Assembly (NCBI RefSeq): GCF_014696925.1
Contig: NZ_JACJQY010000014.1
Location: 43,103 to 107,102, forward strand
From: Phormidium tenue FACHB-1050
GTDB taxonomy: Bacteria; Cyanobacteriota; Cyanobacteriia; Pseudanabaenales; Pseudanabaenaceae
Direction: 5' to 3'
DNA length: 64,000 nt
Part shown: one piece after another, positions 9,893-19,868 of the stretch
How positions within the stretch are numbered: position 1 is the stretch's first letter
Layout: every line of letters begins with the position of its first letter
Notes under the pieces: model-generated
What the model saw: the letters and a program-made list of their open reading frames with translations, nothing else
Told to the model about the DNA's origin: nothing
The model's database searches: none
Translations under genes and position numbers: made by a program

Positions 9893-10722
9893 TGTTGCAG
9901 CAATCCAAATAGGCGATCGATGACTAAACCGATCGCGCCAATTAACAGGATCGCCGTAATGATACTCGTAATACTCAGATTATTCCATTCATTCCAAACG
10001 AAGTAACCCACACCCGTACCACCGATCAGAATTTCCGCAGCCACGATTACCAGCCATGCAATCCCTGCGCTAATTCGCATACCTGACACAATACTCGGAG
10101 CCGCCGCAGGTAAAATCACCTTCGTAATTGTGCGCCAAGGTGAAGCGCCAAGGGTACGGGTCACATCGATATAAGTGGGGTCAACATTACTCACGCCGAA
10201 TTTAGTATTAATCAGAGTCGGCCAAAGACTGGTAATTGCGATTACAAAAATGGCAGTACTTTCTGAATCCTTAATTAGTCCCAACCCAATGGGCAACCAA
10301 GCTAGAGGTGAGACAGGTTTGAGGATTTGAATGAATGGATCGACAGCTTTGGAAACTACGGGAAATAGTCCAATCAGAACGCCTGAAGGAATGGCGATCG
10401 CCGCACCCACAGTAAAGCCAATCGTGACGCGACGTAAGCTGGTAATCAAGTGCCAACCAATGCCGCGATCATTTGTTCCCTTTACATAAAAAGGATTAGA
10501 AACCCAGCCCCAAAAATCGGTTAAAGTTTGTGAAGCAGAGGGCATCAGGGGAGAAAACCAACCTTTAACTGCACCTACTTCCCAAAAAATCAATATCGAG
10601 CTAAGGATCAATAGGAATAAAACAAATGCTTGCAAGTCTTGATTCGGCAGTACGCTCTGAATCATTGCCATAATTGGATTTGAGCGTGGTCGAGACTTGG
10701 GCATTGAAGGAGAATAGTCCAT
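9865..10722 (-). CDS. cynB: Cyanate/nitrate-type ABC transporter permease
   Basis: SsuC/NrtB-like permease: [44 protein letters not shown]. Confidence 0.88.
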   Translation of the reverse strand: MDYSPSMPKSRPRSNPIMAMIQSVLPNQDLQAFVLFLLILSSILIFWEVGAVKGWFSPLMPSASQTLTDFWGWVSNPFYVKGTNDRGIGWHLITSLRRVTIGFTVGAAIAIPSGVLIGLFPVVSKAVDPFIQILKPVSPLAWLPIGLGLIKDSESTAIFVIAITSLWPTLINTKFGVSNVDPTYIDVTRTLGASPWRTITKVILPAAAPSIVSGMRISAGIAWLVIVAAEILIGGTGVGYFVWNEWNNLSITSIITAILLIGAIGLVIDRLFGLLQHWVSFGREV

Positions 10723-10823
10723 AGTTTTCTCTCATTTGGATTAGTACTTGATGTTTCGGTAGTGCTAGCTAAGAAATCTAAGAAACCATTTAAGAATTAC
10801 CTTCTGCGTTCAACATTGCCAAG

Positions 10824-10901
10824 AGATCCCCCTCAATCCCCCTTATAAAGGGGGAATAATTTAAATTCTCCCCCCTTTATAAGGGGGGCTGGGGGGGATC
10901 T
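10824..10901. repeat. Intergenic copy of the AGATCCCCC...AAGGGGG dispersed repeat
   Basis: AGATCCCCCTCAATCCCCCTTATAAAGGGGG...CCCCCCTTTATAAGGGGGGCTGGGGGGGATCT. Confidence 0.85.
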
Positions 10902-10922
10902 AGATAATTCTTAAAATAGGTT

Positions 10923-12587
10923 CTAGACCTTGAACTGCTTAATCTGTTCTTCAATATAGGCTTCAGGCTTCGCAGGATCGAAGGAGTCGTACTTCAATTT
11001 CTCAATACGTTCAGTTTCCGTTGGCGGAGTTTGTCCCAACTCTTTTGCCAACTCACGCGCCAGATCGGTCTGATAGATTTGCTCAGCGATAGTTTTGTAA
11101 TCAGCCTTATCTTTGGGCATCAAGTCCCAACGCACAAACTGCGAAGAAATCCACTTAGCAAAGCTCTTCCAAGGATAGGGATCAAAACCAACGCGATCGG
11201 GAATATCAAAGGTATTACCCTGACCATCCTCAAATTTGCCAGTTAATACTGCTTTTAAGACTGGTTCAGGTTGATTAAGATAGTTTTTACCTGCGATCGC
11301 CTTAGCAATTTCTTCGCGATGTTTAGGATCATTGGCATAGCCAGCACCATCAATAATCGCTTTGTTGATTGCGCGGTAGGTATTGGGATTGGTATCAATC
11401 CACTTCTGACTAGCTGCAAAAGCGCAACAGGGATGTCCAGCCCAAATATCTTTGGTGAGTAAATGGATGAAGCCAATCTTATTGAAGACAGAACGTTGGA
11501 CGACGTTATCAGGTAGTAGGAACGCATCAAGCTGTCCCGCTGTCATTTTAGCGATCGCATCAGGAGGTGGAATAACTTGAATCTGCACATCCTTATCAGG
11601 ATCGAGTCCACCCGCCGCTAAGTAATAGCGCAACAACAAGTTGTGCATGGAGAAGGCAAAGGGAACCCCAATACTAAATCCTTTAAAGTCTTTGGCTTCT
11701 TTGACCTTGCCCAAGTGCTGATTAGCAACTGAGATCGATTGACCATTAATATTCTCAATACTGGCAAGCTTTATAGGAAATGCGGTGGAACCTAGCCCCA
11801 AAGACATGGATATCGGCATAGGTGAAAGCATGTGATATGCATCTAACTCACCAGCGATCGCGGAGTCGCGAATTGCCGCCCAGCTAGGCATCTTCACTAG
11901 TTCAACCTTCAGACCATACTTAGTATAAAAACCTAATGGCTCCGACATGATAATCGGGGTGGCGCAAGTAATCGGTAAGAAACCAACTTTTAAATTGGTT
12001 TTCTCCACTCCCGCTGGTGGGGTATTTGGTGTATTGGTAGTTGCTTTAGATGGAGTCTCAGGAGGAGGCGCAGAAGGACATCCTGTGAGGGTTACCACTG
12101 CTGCTGCTGCGGCTACTTTAATTAGAAATTCGCGCCGACGGAAGGTGCTAGATTGCAATGTATCGGTAAAGAACTCTTGTGCTTGGGGACCAAAGGCAGC
12201 ATTAAAAGCTTCTTCAACACCGCCAGCCATCTTGATGAGGTCATAGCAAATCCGCTTTTGACTCTCAGAAGCATGGGATAAAGAACCCTGTTCTAAAAGT
12301 TGCCATAGATCTGCTTTCATGGCGTTGGTTTCCCATGACTGCGCCATCAATTGAGCGCGATCAGAGTAGTGACCCATCCGCATCAGGTCATTCACTAATT
12401 CCACAGGATCTGTCGGCATTCCTTCCATGACGCTCTGATGCTGATCAGCGTTATGATCTGCGCCACAGGGACAAGCATTCCATAAATTATTGTTTATTTG
12501 AGCGACAGAGTAATCAGAAGTTTGAGCAGAGATTGAGTTATTTCCTATCGCTGAAGCGACCATCTGTTCTATCAGGTGAGATGTCAT
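10923..12587 (-). CDS. cynA: NrtA/CmpA-family ABC substrate-binding protein with long N-terminal extension
   Basis: KVGFLPITCATPIIMSEPLGFYTKYGLKVELVKMPSWAAIRD; SSTFRRREFLIKVAAAAAVVTLTGC Tat/lipobox motif internal at about residue 150. Confidence 0.85.
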   Translation of the reverse strand: MTSHLIEQMVASAIGNNSISAQTSDYSVAQINNNLWNACPCGADHNADQHQSVMEGMPTDPVELVNDLMRMGHYSDRAQLMAQSWETNAMKADLWQLLEQGSLSHASESQKRICYDLIKMAGGVEEAFNAAFGPQAQEFFTDTLQSSTFRRREFLIKVAAAAAVVTLTGCPSAPPPETPSKATTNTPNTPPAGVEKTNLKVGFLPITCATPIIMSEPLGFYTKYGLKVELVKMPSWAAIRDSAIAGELDAYHMLSPMPISMSLGLGSTAFPIKLASIENINGQSISVANQHLGKVKEAKDFKGFSIGVPFAFSMHNLLLRYYLAAGGLDPDKDVQIQVIPPPDAIAKMTAGQLDAFLLPDNVVQRSVFNKIGFIHLLTKDIWAGHPCCAFAASQKWIDTNPNTYRAINKAIIDGAGYANDPKHREEIAKAIAGKNYLNQPEPVLKAVLTGKFEDGQGNTFDIPDRVGFDPYPWKSFAKWISSQFVRWDLMPKDKADYKTIAEQIYQTDLARELAKELGQTPPTETERIEKLKYDSFDPAKPEAYIEEQIKQFKV

Positions 12588-12682
12588 GATTGGTTATTGT
12601 TTGTGTTTTAGAGAATAATTCTTAATTTAATGAATGCAGTTCAATTAGCCATAAATAGCTAAAGATAAATTTAACTATTGGT

Positions 12683-12725
12683 ACTTTAGCAACTTATTTG
12701 CAATTAAATCGGTATAGACATATAC
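12683..12725 (-). promoter_or_regulatory. NtcA-activated promoter of the cyn operon: GTA-N8-TAC-N23-TAN3T
   Basis: Minus strand reads GTATATGTCTATAC, then 23 nt, then TAAAGT; about 95 nt upstream of the cynA start. Confidence 0.75.
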
Positions 12726-12865
12726 GAAAAGTATTGCATTATTAGTATGGAGATAATTTGCAGATCATTTTTATGCTGAATGTAAATCGATTTTCTAGCA
12801 TCAAAAAACTAATAAAACACATGAATTGCATATAAATCCCAAATAAATCACAATAACTTAAGACT

Positions 12866-12897
12866 AAAAACAAGGGGCTTAAGCCCCCTTGTTTTTT
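12866..12897. terminator. Bidirectional hairpin terminator-like
   Basis: AAAAACAAGGGGCTTAAGCCCCCTTGTTTTTT. Confidence 0.6.
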
Positions 12898-12928
12898 ATA
12901 GCAAAAAAAGAGTTAGCTAGTACAAACC

Positions 12929-12983
12929 AAAACCCAAGAATCGAGTGGTGGTGCGAAGCACCGCCACTCGATTCTTGGGTTTT
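12929..12983. repeat. 26-bp-arm GGCGGCGC-type hairpin (1 mismatch)
   Basis: AAAACCCAAGAATCGAGTGGTGGTGC-GAA-GCACCGCCACTCGATTCTTGGGTTTT. Confidence 0.95.
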
Positions 12984-13282
12984 ATGTCCTAAGCAAAACT
13001 TGCTTTGCTATATATAAAAATATTTTCTGGTTTGTATAATAGGCAATTACTATAGTATTGATATAAGTAGATTGTTAGAATTTAAAGTAGGATGTGTTAG
13101 CGATAGCGTAACGCATCATCTATAGACTTTAAATCTAATTTATACAAACTAGTTTGTAATTTCTTCTCAGCAGAAACTAACAAGGCTTTATTTTAAAAAC
13201 AAAACTTTGTTAGACGCTTAGATTATAATTTAGCCTTTGAAATTTTAGCTGTATTAATCTTATAAAAACTCTCTATTTCTAA

Positions 13283-14464
13283 TTAAGACATACTTGCTAA
13301 TACTTTGCGTAAATGTTTGAGCGCAGGAGTCACCATAGCAACGAAATATGATTCGCGTAAACGGCGATCGTACACACTGCCATGCACATAACCGATCGCA
13401 CCTGCATGGAGCATTAATGATTGCGAAGCTCTAAGTGATAACTCTGAAGCAGTTGCTCTCGATTCAATCACTTCCCGCAAAACTTCCTTGCAGACAATTT
13501 CCCGACCATGCCCGATCGCTTCGGCTAAACGATAGGATTTTAATCGCAGAGTTTCGAGTTCACATTCCATTTCATCGGGACGATCATCGAGGTATTGATT
13601 GACATGTTGCTTGGTTCTATCAATCCTTCGCATTAAATCAATACAGTTTTGGGTCAAACCTAAGCCCATCCCCACCTGCATTAATATAAATCCTGCTTTG
13701 ATATATTCCACATAGCGATCGCAAGGAGCCGCTAACACCCAATCATGACTGATAAAAGCATTACGAAACAAACATCTAAAGGTGTTTGTCCCTTCAAGAG
13801 CGATAAAATGCACATCTTGCTTTAGTTCTAGCCCTTGCATCCCACCCTGTGCGATCGCCATCAGATAGTTATCAGTTCCTTCTATTTGAGCAGATATCCC
13901 AAATAAATGCTGATCGCCTATATTAGAAACCCAAGGCAATGTGCCATTGAGAATATAACCACCTTCGCAAGGCGTAGCAATGATTTTGATCTTCTCAATG
14001 CCTGCAAAGTGTTTCATCGGATTCGATAAACCCGTTCCCGACAAAAGCTTGCCCGTTGCAACTTGCGGTAAGATTTGTTCTTTCAGAAAAGGATTATCAG
14101 TATTTTGCAGATACCAAGAGCAAGCATTGTGACACCAAGTCATAAACCCTGTACTCAGGCAAGTTTCCGAAACTATTTCGATCGCCTTTAATGCAGGTAA
14201 TACGCCACGTCCCGTACCACCATATTCCGTACTAACACCTTGACCATATGCACCCAGACTGCCAATATCGCGCAAAAATTCTTCTGGATAAATCCCTTTT
14301 AGATCAATGTTAGTAACATCAGGTGCTAATTTTTGAGCGATCGCCTCTTTTAAACTCTGCATTAATGCTGCGTCAGTGAGCAGTTTTGCTTGAGGTTGCT
14401 TGATTATGGTGTCACTAACCTGCATTTCTTCTTCCCTTATCTTAAGTTTTTTGATTAAGTCCAA
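13283..14464 (-). CDS. Acyl-CoA dehydrogenase family protein
   Basis: GSLGAYGQGVSTEYGGTGRGVLPALKAIEIVSETCLSTGFMTWCHNAC; GTGLSNPMKHFAG; ACAD fold pattern. Confidence 0.85.
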   Translation of the reverse strand: MDLIKKLKIREEEMQVSDTIIKQPQAKLLTDAALMQSLKEAIAQKLAPDVTNIDLKGIYPEEFLRDIGSLGAYGQGVSTEYGGTGRGVLPALKAIEIVSETCLSTGFMTWCHNACSWYLQNTDNPFLKEQILPQVATGKLLSGTGLSNPMKHFAGIEKIKIIATPCEGGYILNGTLPWVSNIGDQHLFGISAQIEGTDNYLMAIAQGGMQGLELKQDVHFIALEGTNTFRCLFRNAFISHDWVLAAPCDRYVEYIKAGFILMQVGMGLGLTQNCIDLMRRIDRTKQHVNQYLDDRPDEMECELETLRLKSYRLAEAIGHGREIVCKEVLREVIESRATASELSLRASQSLMLHAGAIGYVHGSVYDRRLRESYFVAMVTPALKHLRKVLASMS

Positions 14465-14497
14465 ATATGCCGCGCTTAGCGCGGCATACCTTTCATT

Positions 14498-15037
14498 TTA
14501 TGCTAGCGAAACTTCCATATCCACAGGATTACGGAAAGTATTTGCAACTGGCGACCAGTAATTTGCATGTTCTAGAAGTTCAGCAAGTTCTTCCTTCGTC
14601 GCATCGGACTCGATATCCACTTTCACACGCACAGCACTAATACCTAAACGCTTCTTAGAGAGATCTCCAATACCCCAAACACCAGTGATGTTAATGTCGC
14701 CTTCGAGATATAACTCTAATTTGGAAAGCGTAATTCCACGCATGATCGCGTTAGCATGAATGCCCACGGACAGACAAGAGCCTAGACAAGCCAGTAAAGC
14801 TTCGGATGGGTTAGGAGCGGTATCTTGTCCAAGCAAGGTTGGTGGTTCGTCAATGACATGCTCAGGTAGATCACGCACATAGGTTAGGTTGCGAAATTGC
14901 CCTTCACAGACAGTCTTTACTTTCAATGTGCCGATGACATTGGGGTTAGCTTGTGCTTTCGCAGCCAAGGCTACCAATCCATCTTTGCTAACAGGACGCA
15001 AGGGAGTAGTTACGGAGGCAGTCACAGTTGTAGTCAT
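14498..15037 (-). CDS. OsmC family protein
   Basis: DEPPTLLGQDTAPNPSEALLACLGSCLSVGIHANAIMRGI...EGDINI. Confidence 0.9.
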   Translation of the reverse strand: MTTTVTASVTTPLRPVSKDGLVALAAKAQANPNVIGTLKVKTVCEGQFRNLTYVRDLPEHVIDEPPTLLGQDTAPNPSEALLACLGSCLSVGIHANAIMRGITLSKLELYLEGDINITGVWGIGDLSKKRLGISAVRVKVDIESDATKEELAELLEHANYWSPVANTFRNPVDMEVSLA

Positions 15038-15161
15038 GGTTTCAAATATTTGATGTTTATTGCTTACTTAAATAAATAGAACGATCTATACAATTAAATA
15101 CTATACAACCTCTCGCAATTTCCGTATCACATATTACATATCTTGCAAAGAAAGTTTTTTT

Positions 15162-15210
15162 CCCAATAAGATAAGTGGCGGCGCAAAGCGCCGCCACTTA
15201 TCTTATTGGG
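15162..15210. repeat. Perfect 23-bp-arm GGCGGCGC hairpin between divergent genes
   Basis: CCCAATAAGATAAGTGGCGGCGC-AAA-GCGCCGCCACTTATCTTATTGGG. Confidence 0.96.
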
Positions 15211-15231
15211 TTTTGATTTGCTTTATAGTAC

Positions 15232-15284
15232 CAAATCAAAAAAGGAGATGAGGTGCAAAGCACCTCATCTCCTTTTTTGATTTG
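15232..15284. repeat. Perfect 25-bp-arm hairpin between divergent genes
   Basis: CAAATCAAAAAAGGAGATGAGGTGC-AAA-GCACCTCATCTCCTTTTTTGATTTG. Confidence 0.96.
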
Positions 15285-15329
15285 TCGATGGAGATCGATA
15301 TAATATTCAAAAATATATTGAATTAATCC

Positions 15330-16644
<1,315 letters not shown>

Positions 16645-16647
16645 TAG

Positions 16648-16678
16648 AAAAGAGACGGCGCAAAGCGCCGTCTCTTTT
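16648..16678. terminator. Perfect hairpin between convergent genes
   Basis: AAAAGAGACGGCGC-AAA-GCGCCGTCTCTTTT. Confidence 0.75.
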
Positions 16679-18159
16679 TATGGTTTGTAATTTTGCCCGA
16701 TCGCAATTTCGTAGGTTTTCAAATACAATCCTAATCTATTAATCGCCACATTACTAATGGGAGTAACTAGATCAAAATGGGCGATCGCTTCATTGGTAAG
16801 GGGATACCATTGATCAGAAATCAAGATGGCATTTTTACCCTTCTGTTGTGCTGCATTCTCAAGGTTCCAAATTGTAAATTGACTAATCCGCTTAGATATA
16901 GCCGTCACATCAGGATGTCCCATCTCATAGGCAAGTGCTGCCGCCGAACGATAATCAGAAGTAATTAACAAAGGCTTTTCTGGCAAAGTATTGCTGATTT
17001 TTTGTACCTCGGCGGACACCTCCTGCCATCCATAAATCATCCTGCCATCCTGATCGCCATCCTTCCCAAATATGGCACTCACTGGGAACATACAGGAATT
17101 CCACACAAATAAAATTGCGAATAATATTCCAAAGACTTCTGCTCCATAAAAAATTTGCAGATTTTCTCCCCTTCTCTCTAAGGGAGATGGGGCTGGTGGG
17201 TGAGGGAAATATGCTAATGGCAATAATGGAAATAGCAATAAATAAGCATGAATATTCCAATAATAGAGCGCTGTAGAAAATAGCGACACTACCATCAATA
17301 AACCTGTAGAAGTGATAAAAGTCCAAAATGCTACTCTTTTATATAGCCCATTTGCCTTGCAAAAACCTCGCCACAACAACCATGCTAAAAATGGCGAAAG
17401 CATTAATAATGAAATCCCAATAAAGCCCAATGGCTCTAGCAATCGCATAATCATAGAGCCACTGTCCACACTGCGATTTGCATAGAAACGGAAGGATACA
17501 AAATTATTGCTGTAGTTCCAATAAAATACGGGTAAAAAAGCGATCGCACTAATACCAACACATAACCACAAGCGGATATCTTTAAATAATCTTCTTAATT
17601 GTGGATCTGAAGCGATCGCTCCTAATAAACCCAATGTCATAAACAGCGCATTGTATTTAGTGATATGGGCTAGAGAGAGGGCGATCGCACTGCCATATAG
17701 TCGCCAGCTTGATCCTTTGCCATTGATTAAATATTCATCGAGAAAGCGAATGCATAGATATGCACCAACAAGACTAAGAGCGATCGCTAAATGGTCATGC
17801 CATGCCAAGGAAAGCATCATGTTATATAACGGTGAAGCCATGACTGCGAGAATCACCCACCAAATATAACGACTGGCTCTTTCTTGATAAAGATATTGGA
17901 GAATGCAGTAATAGGTATAAAAGAAGACGCTGCTAGTAAAGAGATTTAGCGATCGCAATGTTAGGAGAGATTTACCGAACCATGCAGTTATCCATCCCTG
18001 TAACCATGCCTGCAACGGTGGATGATCGTAATAGGAAAAGTCTAAATGCTGCCCCCATAGCCAATAGTAAGCTTCATCAGGATTGGGTGGGGCAAATAGC
18101 CAAAAGATGCATCGCAATCCAATCAATAACAGCAAAAATATTGGTAGATAAAAGCTCAT
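16678..18159 (-). CDS. GT39/ArnT-like membrane glycosyltransferase
   Basis: PNPDEAYYWLWGQHLDFSYYDHPPLQAWLQGWITAWFG; multiple TM segments. Confidence 0.88.
   Translation of the reverse strand: MSFYLPIFLLLLIGLRCIFWLFAPPNPDEAYYWLWGQHLDFSYYDHPPLQAWLQGWITAWFGKSLLTLRSLNLFTSSVFFYTYYCILQYLYQERASRYIWWVILAVMASPLYNMMLSLAWHDHLAIALSLVGAYLCIRFLDEYLINGKGSSWRLYGSAIALSLAHITKYNALFMTLGLLGAIASDPQLRRLFKDIRLWLCVGISAIAFLPVFYWNYSNNFVSFRFYANRSVDSGSMIMRLLEPLGFIGISLLMLSPFLAWLLWRGFCKANGLYKRVAFWTFITSTGLLMVVSLFSTALYYWNIHAYLLLFPLLPLAYFPHPPAPSPLERRGENLQIFYGAEVFGILFAILFVWNSCMFPVSAIFGKDGDQDGRMIYGWQEVSAEVQKISNTLPEKPLLITSDYRSAAALAYEMGHPDVTAISKRISQFTIWNLENAAQQKGKNAILISDQWYPLTNEAIAHFDLVTPISNVAINRLGLYLKTYEIAIGQNYKP
17165..17206. 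repeat. In-frame 42-nt repeat insertion of CTCACC-type repeat in glycosyltransferase
   Basis: TCTCCCCTTCTCTCTAAGGGAGATGGGGCTGGTGGGTGAGGG, encoding PHPPAPSPLERRGE. Confidence 0.75.
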
Positions 18160-18197
18160 TAGTCTTTAGCGGCTTTACTTTGATAGCTGATAGGTTT

Positions 18198-18262
18198 AGA
18201 TCTCCGACTTTTTTTGTGCGAGCAAGGATAGTTTGTGCATTTACAGAAAAAGTCGGAGATCT
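18198..18262. repeat. 16-bp inverted repeat pair, 33-bp spacer
   Basis: AGATCTCCGACTTTTT (18198-18213) and AAAAAGTCGGAGATCT (18247-18262). Confidence 0.85.
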
Positions 18263-18298
18263 TGGCTACCTGCTAATTGCGCTTGTTTACTCACCAAC

Positions 18299-18841
18299 TT
18301 ACTTGATAAACTTTGCGTCAAGGGGAGGTCGATCGCGTTTAACTTGGCGCGAGTTTTTAGATTTCATATTTGGGCGATCGCCATAGGGAACGGTATCAGG
18401 ATCGTCATCTTCATATTCTTCCTCTTCATCATCATACTCTTCTTCCTCTTCCTCTTCGTCAAATTCATCTTCATCCTCAACAAATTCTTCTTTGTACTGG
18501 GATTGAGTGGCTTTGACCTGTTCTTGTTTCTCTTGACCAGAGCCAGAGGCAATCACAGCGCGACGAATTAAAAGATTATGCCGCCAAGAAGCGATCGCAT
18601 TAATCACAAATGCTAGAAAACCGCCACCAACAAATGCAGCTAACATGGCAACACTCAGGGGAATGGCGATCGACTTTTGACCTAAAAAGAAAATCTGTAC
18701 CGCAGGCTGTAAATTTTGGACAAAGATAGCTGCAAGTAGGGTGATCACAATCCCTAAAATCACAAGTTGCGTGATGGTGATCGCACCTGAAGATTTCTTG
18801 TTAACAGCATTTGCGGTTTGAGAAAAACGCGATCTCGTCAT
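18299..18841 (-). CDS. LapA/DUF1049-like membrane protein with acidic poly-Glu/Asp tail
   Basis: Two TM segments (LVILGIVITLLAAIFVQNLQPAVQIFFLG), then EDEDEFDEEEEEEEYDDEEEEYEDDD. Confidence 0.75.
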   Translation of the reverse strand: MTRSRFSQTANAVNKKSSGAITITQLVILGIVITLLAAIFVQNLQPAVQIFFLGQKSIAIPLSVAMLAAFVGGGFLAFVINAIASWRHNLLIRRAVIASGSGQEKQEQVKATQSQYKEEFVEDEDEFDEEEEEEEYDDEEEEYEDDDPDTVPYGDRPNMKSKNSRQVKRDRPPLDAKFIK

Positions 18842-19497
18842 AGTTCAGCATCTCCTGTGACCATATTAGAAGGCATTCTACCCTGCCAGCGCTGGATTAA
18901 ATCTGCATCAATATCCAGTTGATCGAGCGCTCTAGCAATCACAAAATCTACCAAATCATTGATCGACTGAGGGTTGTGATACCAAGCAGGAATCGCTGGG
19001 ACAATTCTCGCCCCAGCTTCCGCTAAAGCGGTAAGATTTCGCAGATGGATCAAGCTTAAGGGGGTTTCACGCGGTACGATTACCAATCTTCGCCCTTCTT
19101 TGAGATGGACATCCGCAGCCCGCTCTAACAAATCAGAACTTAATCCGTGAGCAATCTTCGCCACCGTTGCCATACTGCAAGGAATTACCAGCATTCCCAA
19201 TGTCCGAAATGAACCACTCGCGATCGTCGCTCCCACATCGGCAAATTGATGACAAGTTAGTTTGCCATCATGTGTTTCACTGCGATCGCGCCAAAACTGT
19301 TCTTGCGATCGCAGATTACTCGGCATAGCAACATTATTTTCCGATTGCCACACCATCATCGCCGCCTTAGAAGCCACCAGATCGACGTTGTAATGATTAT
19401 TTAATAAAAATTTGAGCGATCGCACGGCATAAATCATGCCAGATGCCCCAGAAACCCCTAATACAATCGCCTTTTTAATCTCTTTGTTATTTTGCAT
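18838..19497 (-). CDS. ubiX: Flavin prenyltransferase
   Basis: VLGVSGASGMIYAVRSLKFL, SGSFRTLGMLVIPCSMATVAKIAHGLSSDLLERAADVHLKEGRRLVIVPRETPLSLIHLRNL. Confidence 0.96.
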   Translation of the reverse strand: MQNNKEIKKAIVLGVSGASGMIYAVRSLKFLLNNHYNVDLVASKAAMMVWQSENNVAMPSNLRSQEQFWRDRSETHDGKLTCHQFADVGATIASGSFRTLGMLVIPCSMATVAKIAHGLSSDLLERAADVHLKEGRRLVIVPRETPLSLIHLRNLTALAEAGARIVPAIPAWYHNPQSINDLVDFVIARALDQLDIDADLIQRWQGRMPSNMVTGDAEL

Positions 19498-19601
19498 TCA
19501 ATATCTAAATTCAGCATTTAATTCAGCACATTAGCTCAATCATAGCTCTGTTTGTTAAGCTTAAAGTTATATAGCTATCGCCAGCAGCAATTCTGATTAT
19601 G

Positions 19602-19656
19602 AAACCAATTTTGGTGTTTCCAGCGCCTTCGGCGCTGGAAACACCAAAATTGGTTT
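19602..19656. repeat. Perfect 26-bp-arm hairpin
   Basis: AAACCAATTTTGGTGTTTCCAGCGCC-TTC-GGCGCTGGAAACACCAAAATTGGTTT. Confidence 0.95.
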
Positions 19657-19690
19657 TTTGAAAGCCCACCAAAGGTGGGCTTTCAAAAAA
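19654..19690. repeat. Perfect 17-bp-arm hairpin abutting the previous one
   Basis: TTTTTTGAAAGCCCACC-AAA-GGTGGGCTTTCAAAAAA. Confidence 0.95.
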
Positions 19691-19868
19691 CCGATTTTTA
19701 TAATAAAAACAGCTGTGTCGCCAGTCATCAAAGAGTAAAGGGGCGGCTCTTTGCGCCAAACTTGCTTTAAGTTTAATACAGACGGCTGTAGCAACTAGTC
19801 TTACAAAAAACATGGCGCGATCACGCAAATTATTGGTGAGGCAAATTTCAGTAACTTGGTAAATAACT

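Noticed and set aside
11947-12246. Plus-strand 99 aa ORF opposite cynA
   Set aside because: Shadow ORF of the Ala-rich signal region of cynA.
17958-18386. 142 aa ORF across the spacer of GT39 and LapA-like genes
   Set aside because: Opposite-strand shadow of the GT39 N-terminus plus intergenic inverted repeat; no domain.
18233-18571. 112 aa hydrophobic plus-strand ORF (IFIFFLFIIILFFLFLF)
   Set aside because: Reverse complement of the poly-Glu/Asp tail of the 18299-18841 protein; an artefact of GAA/GAT repeats.
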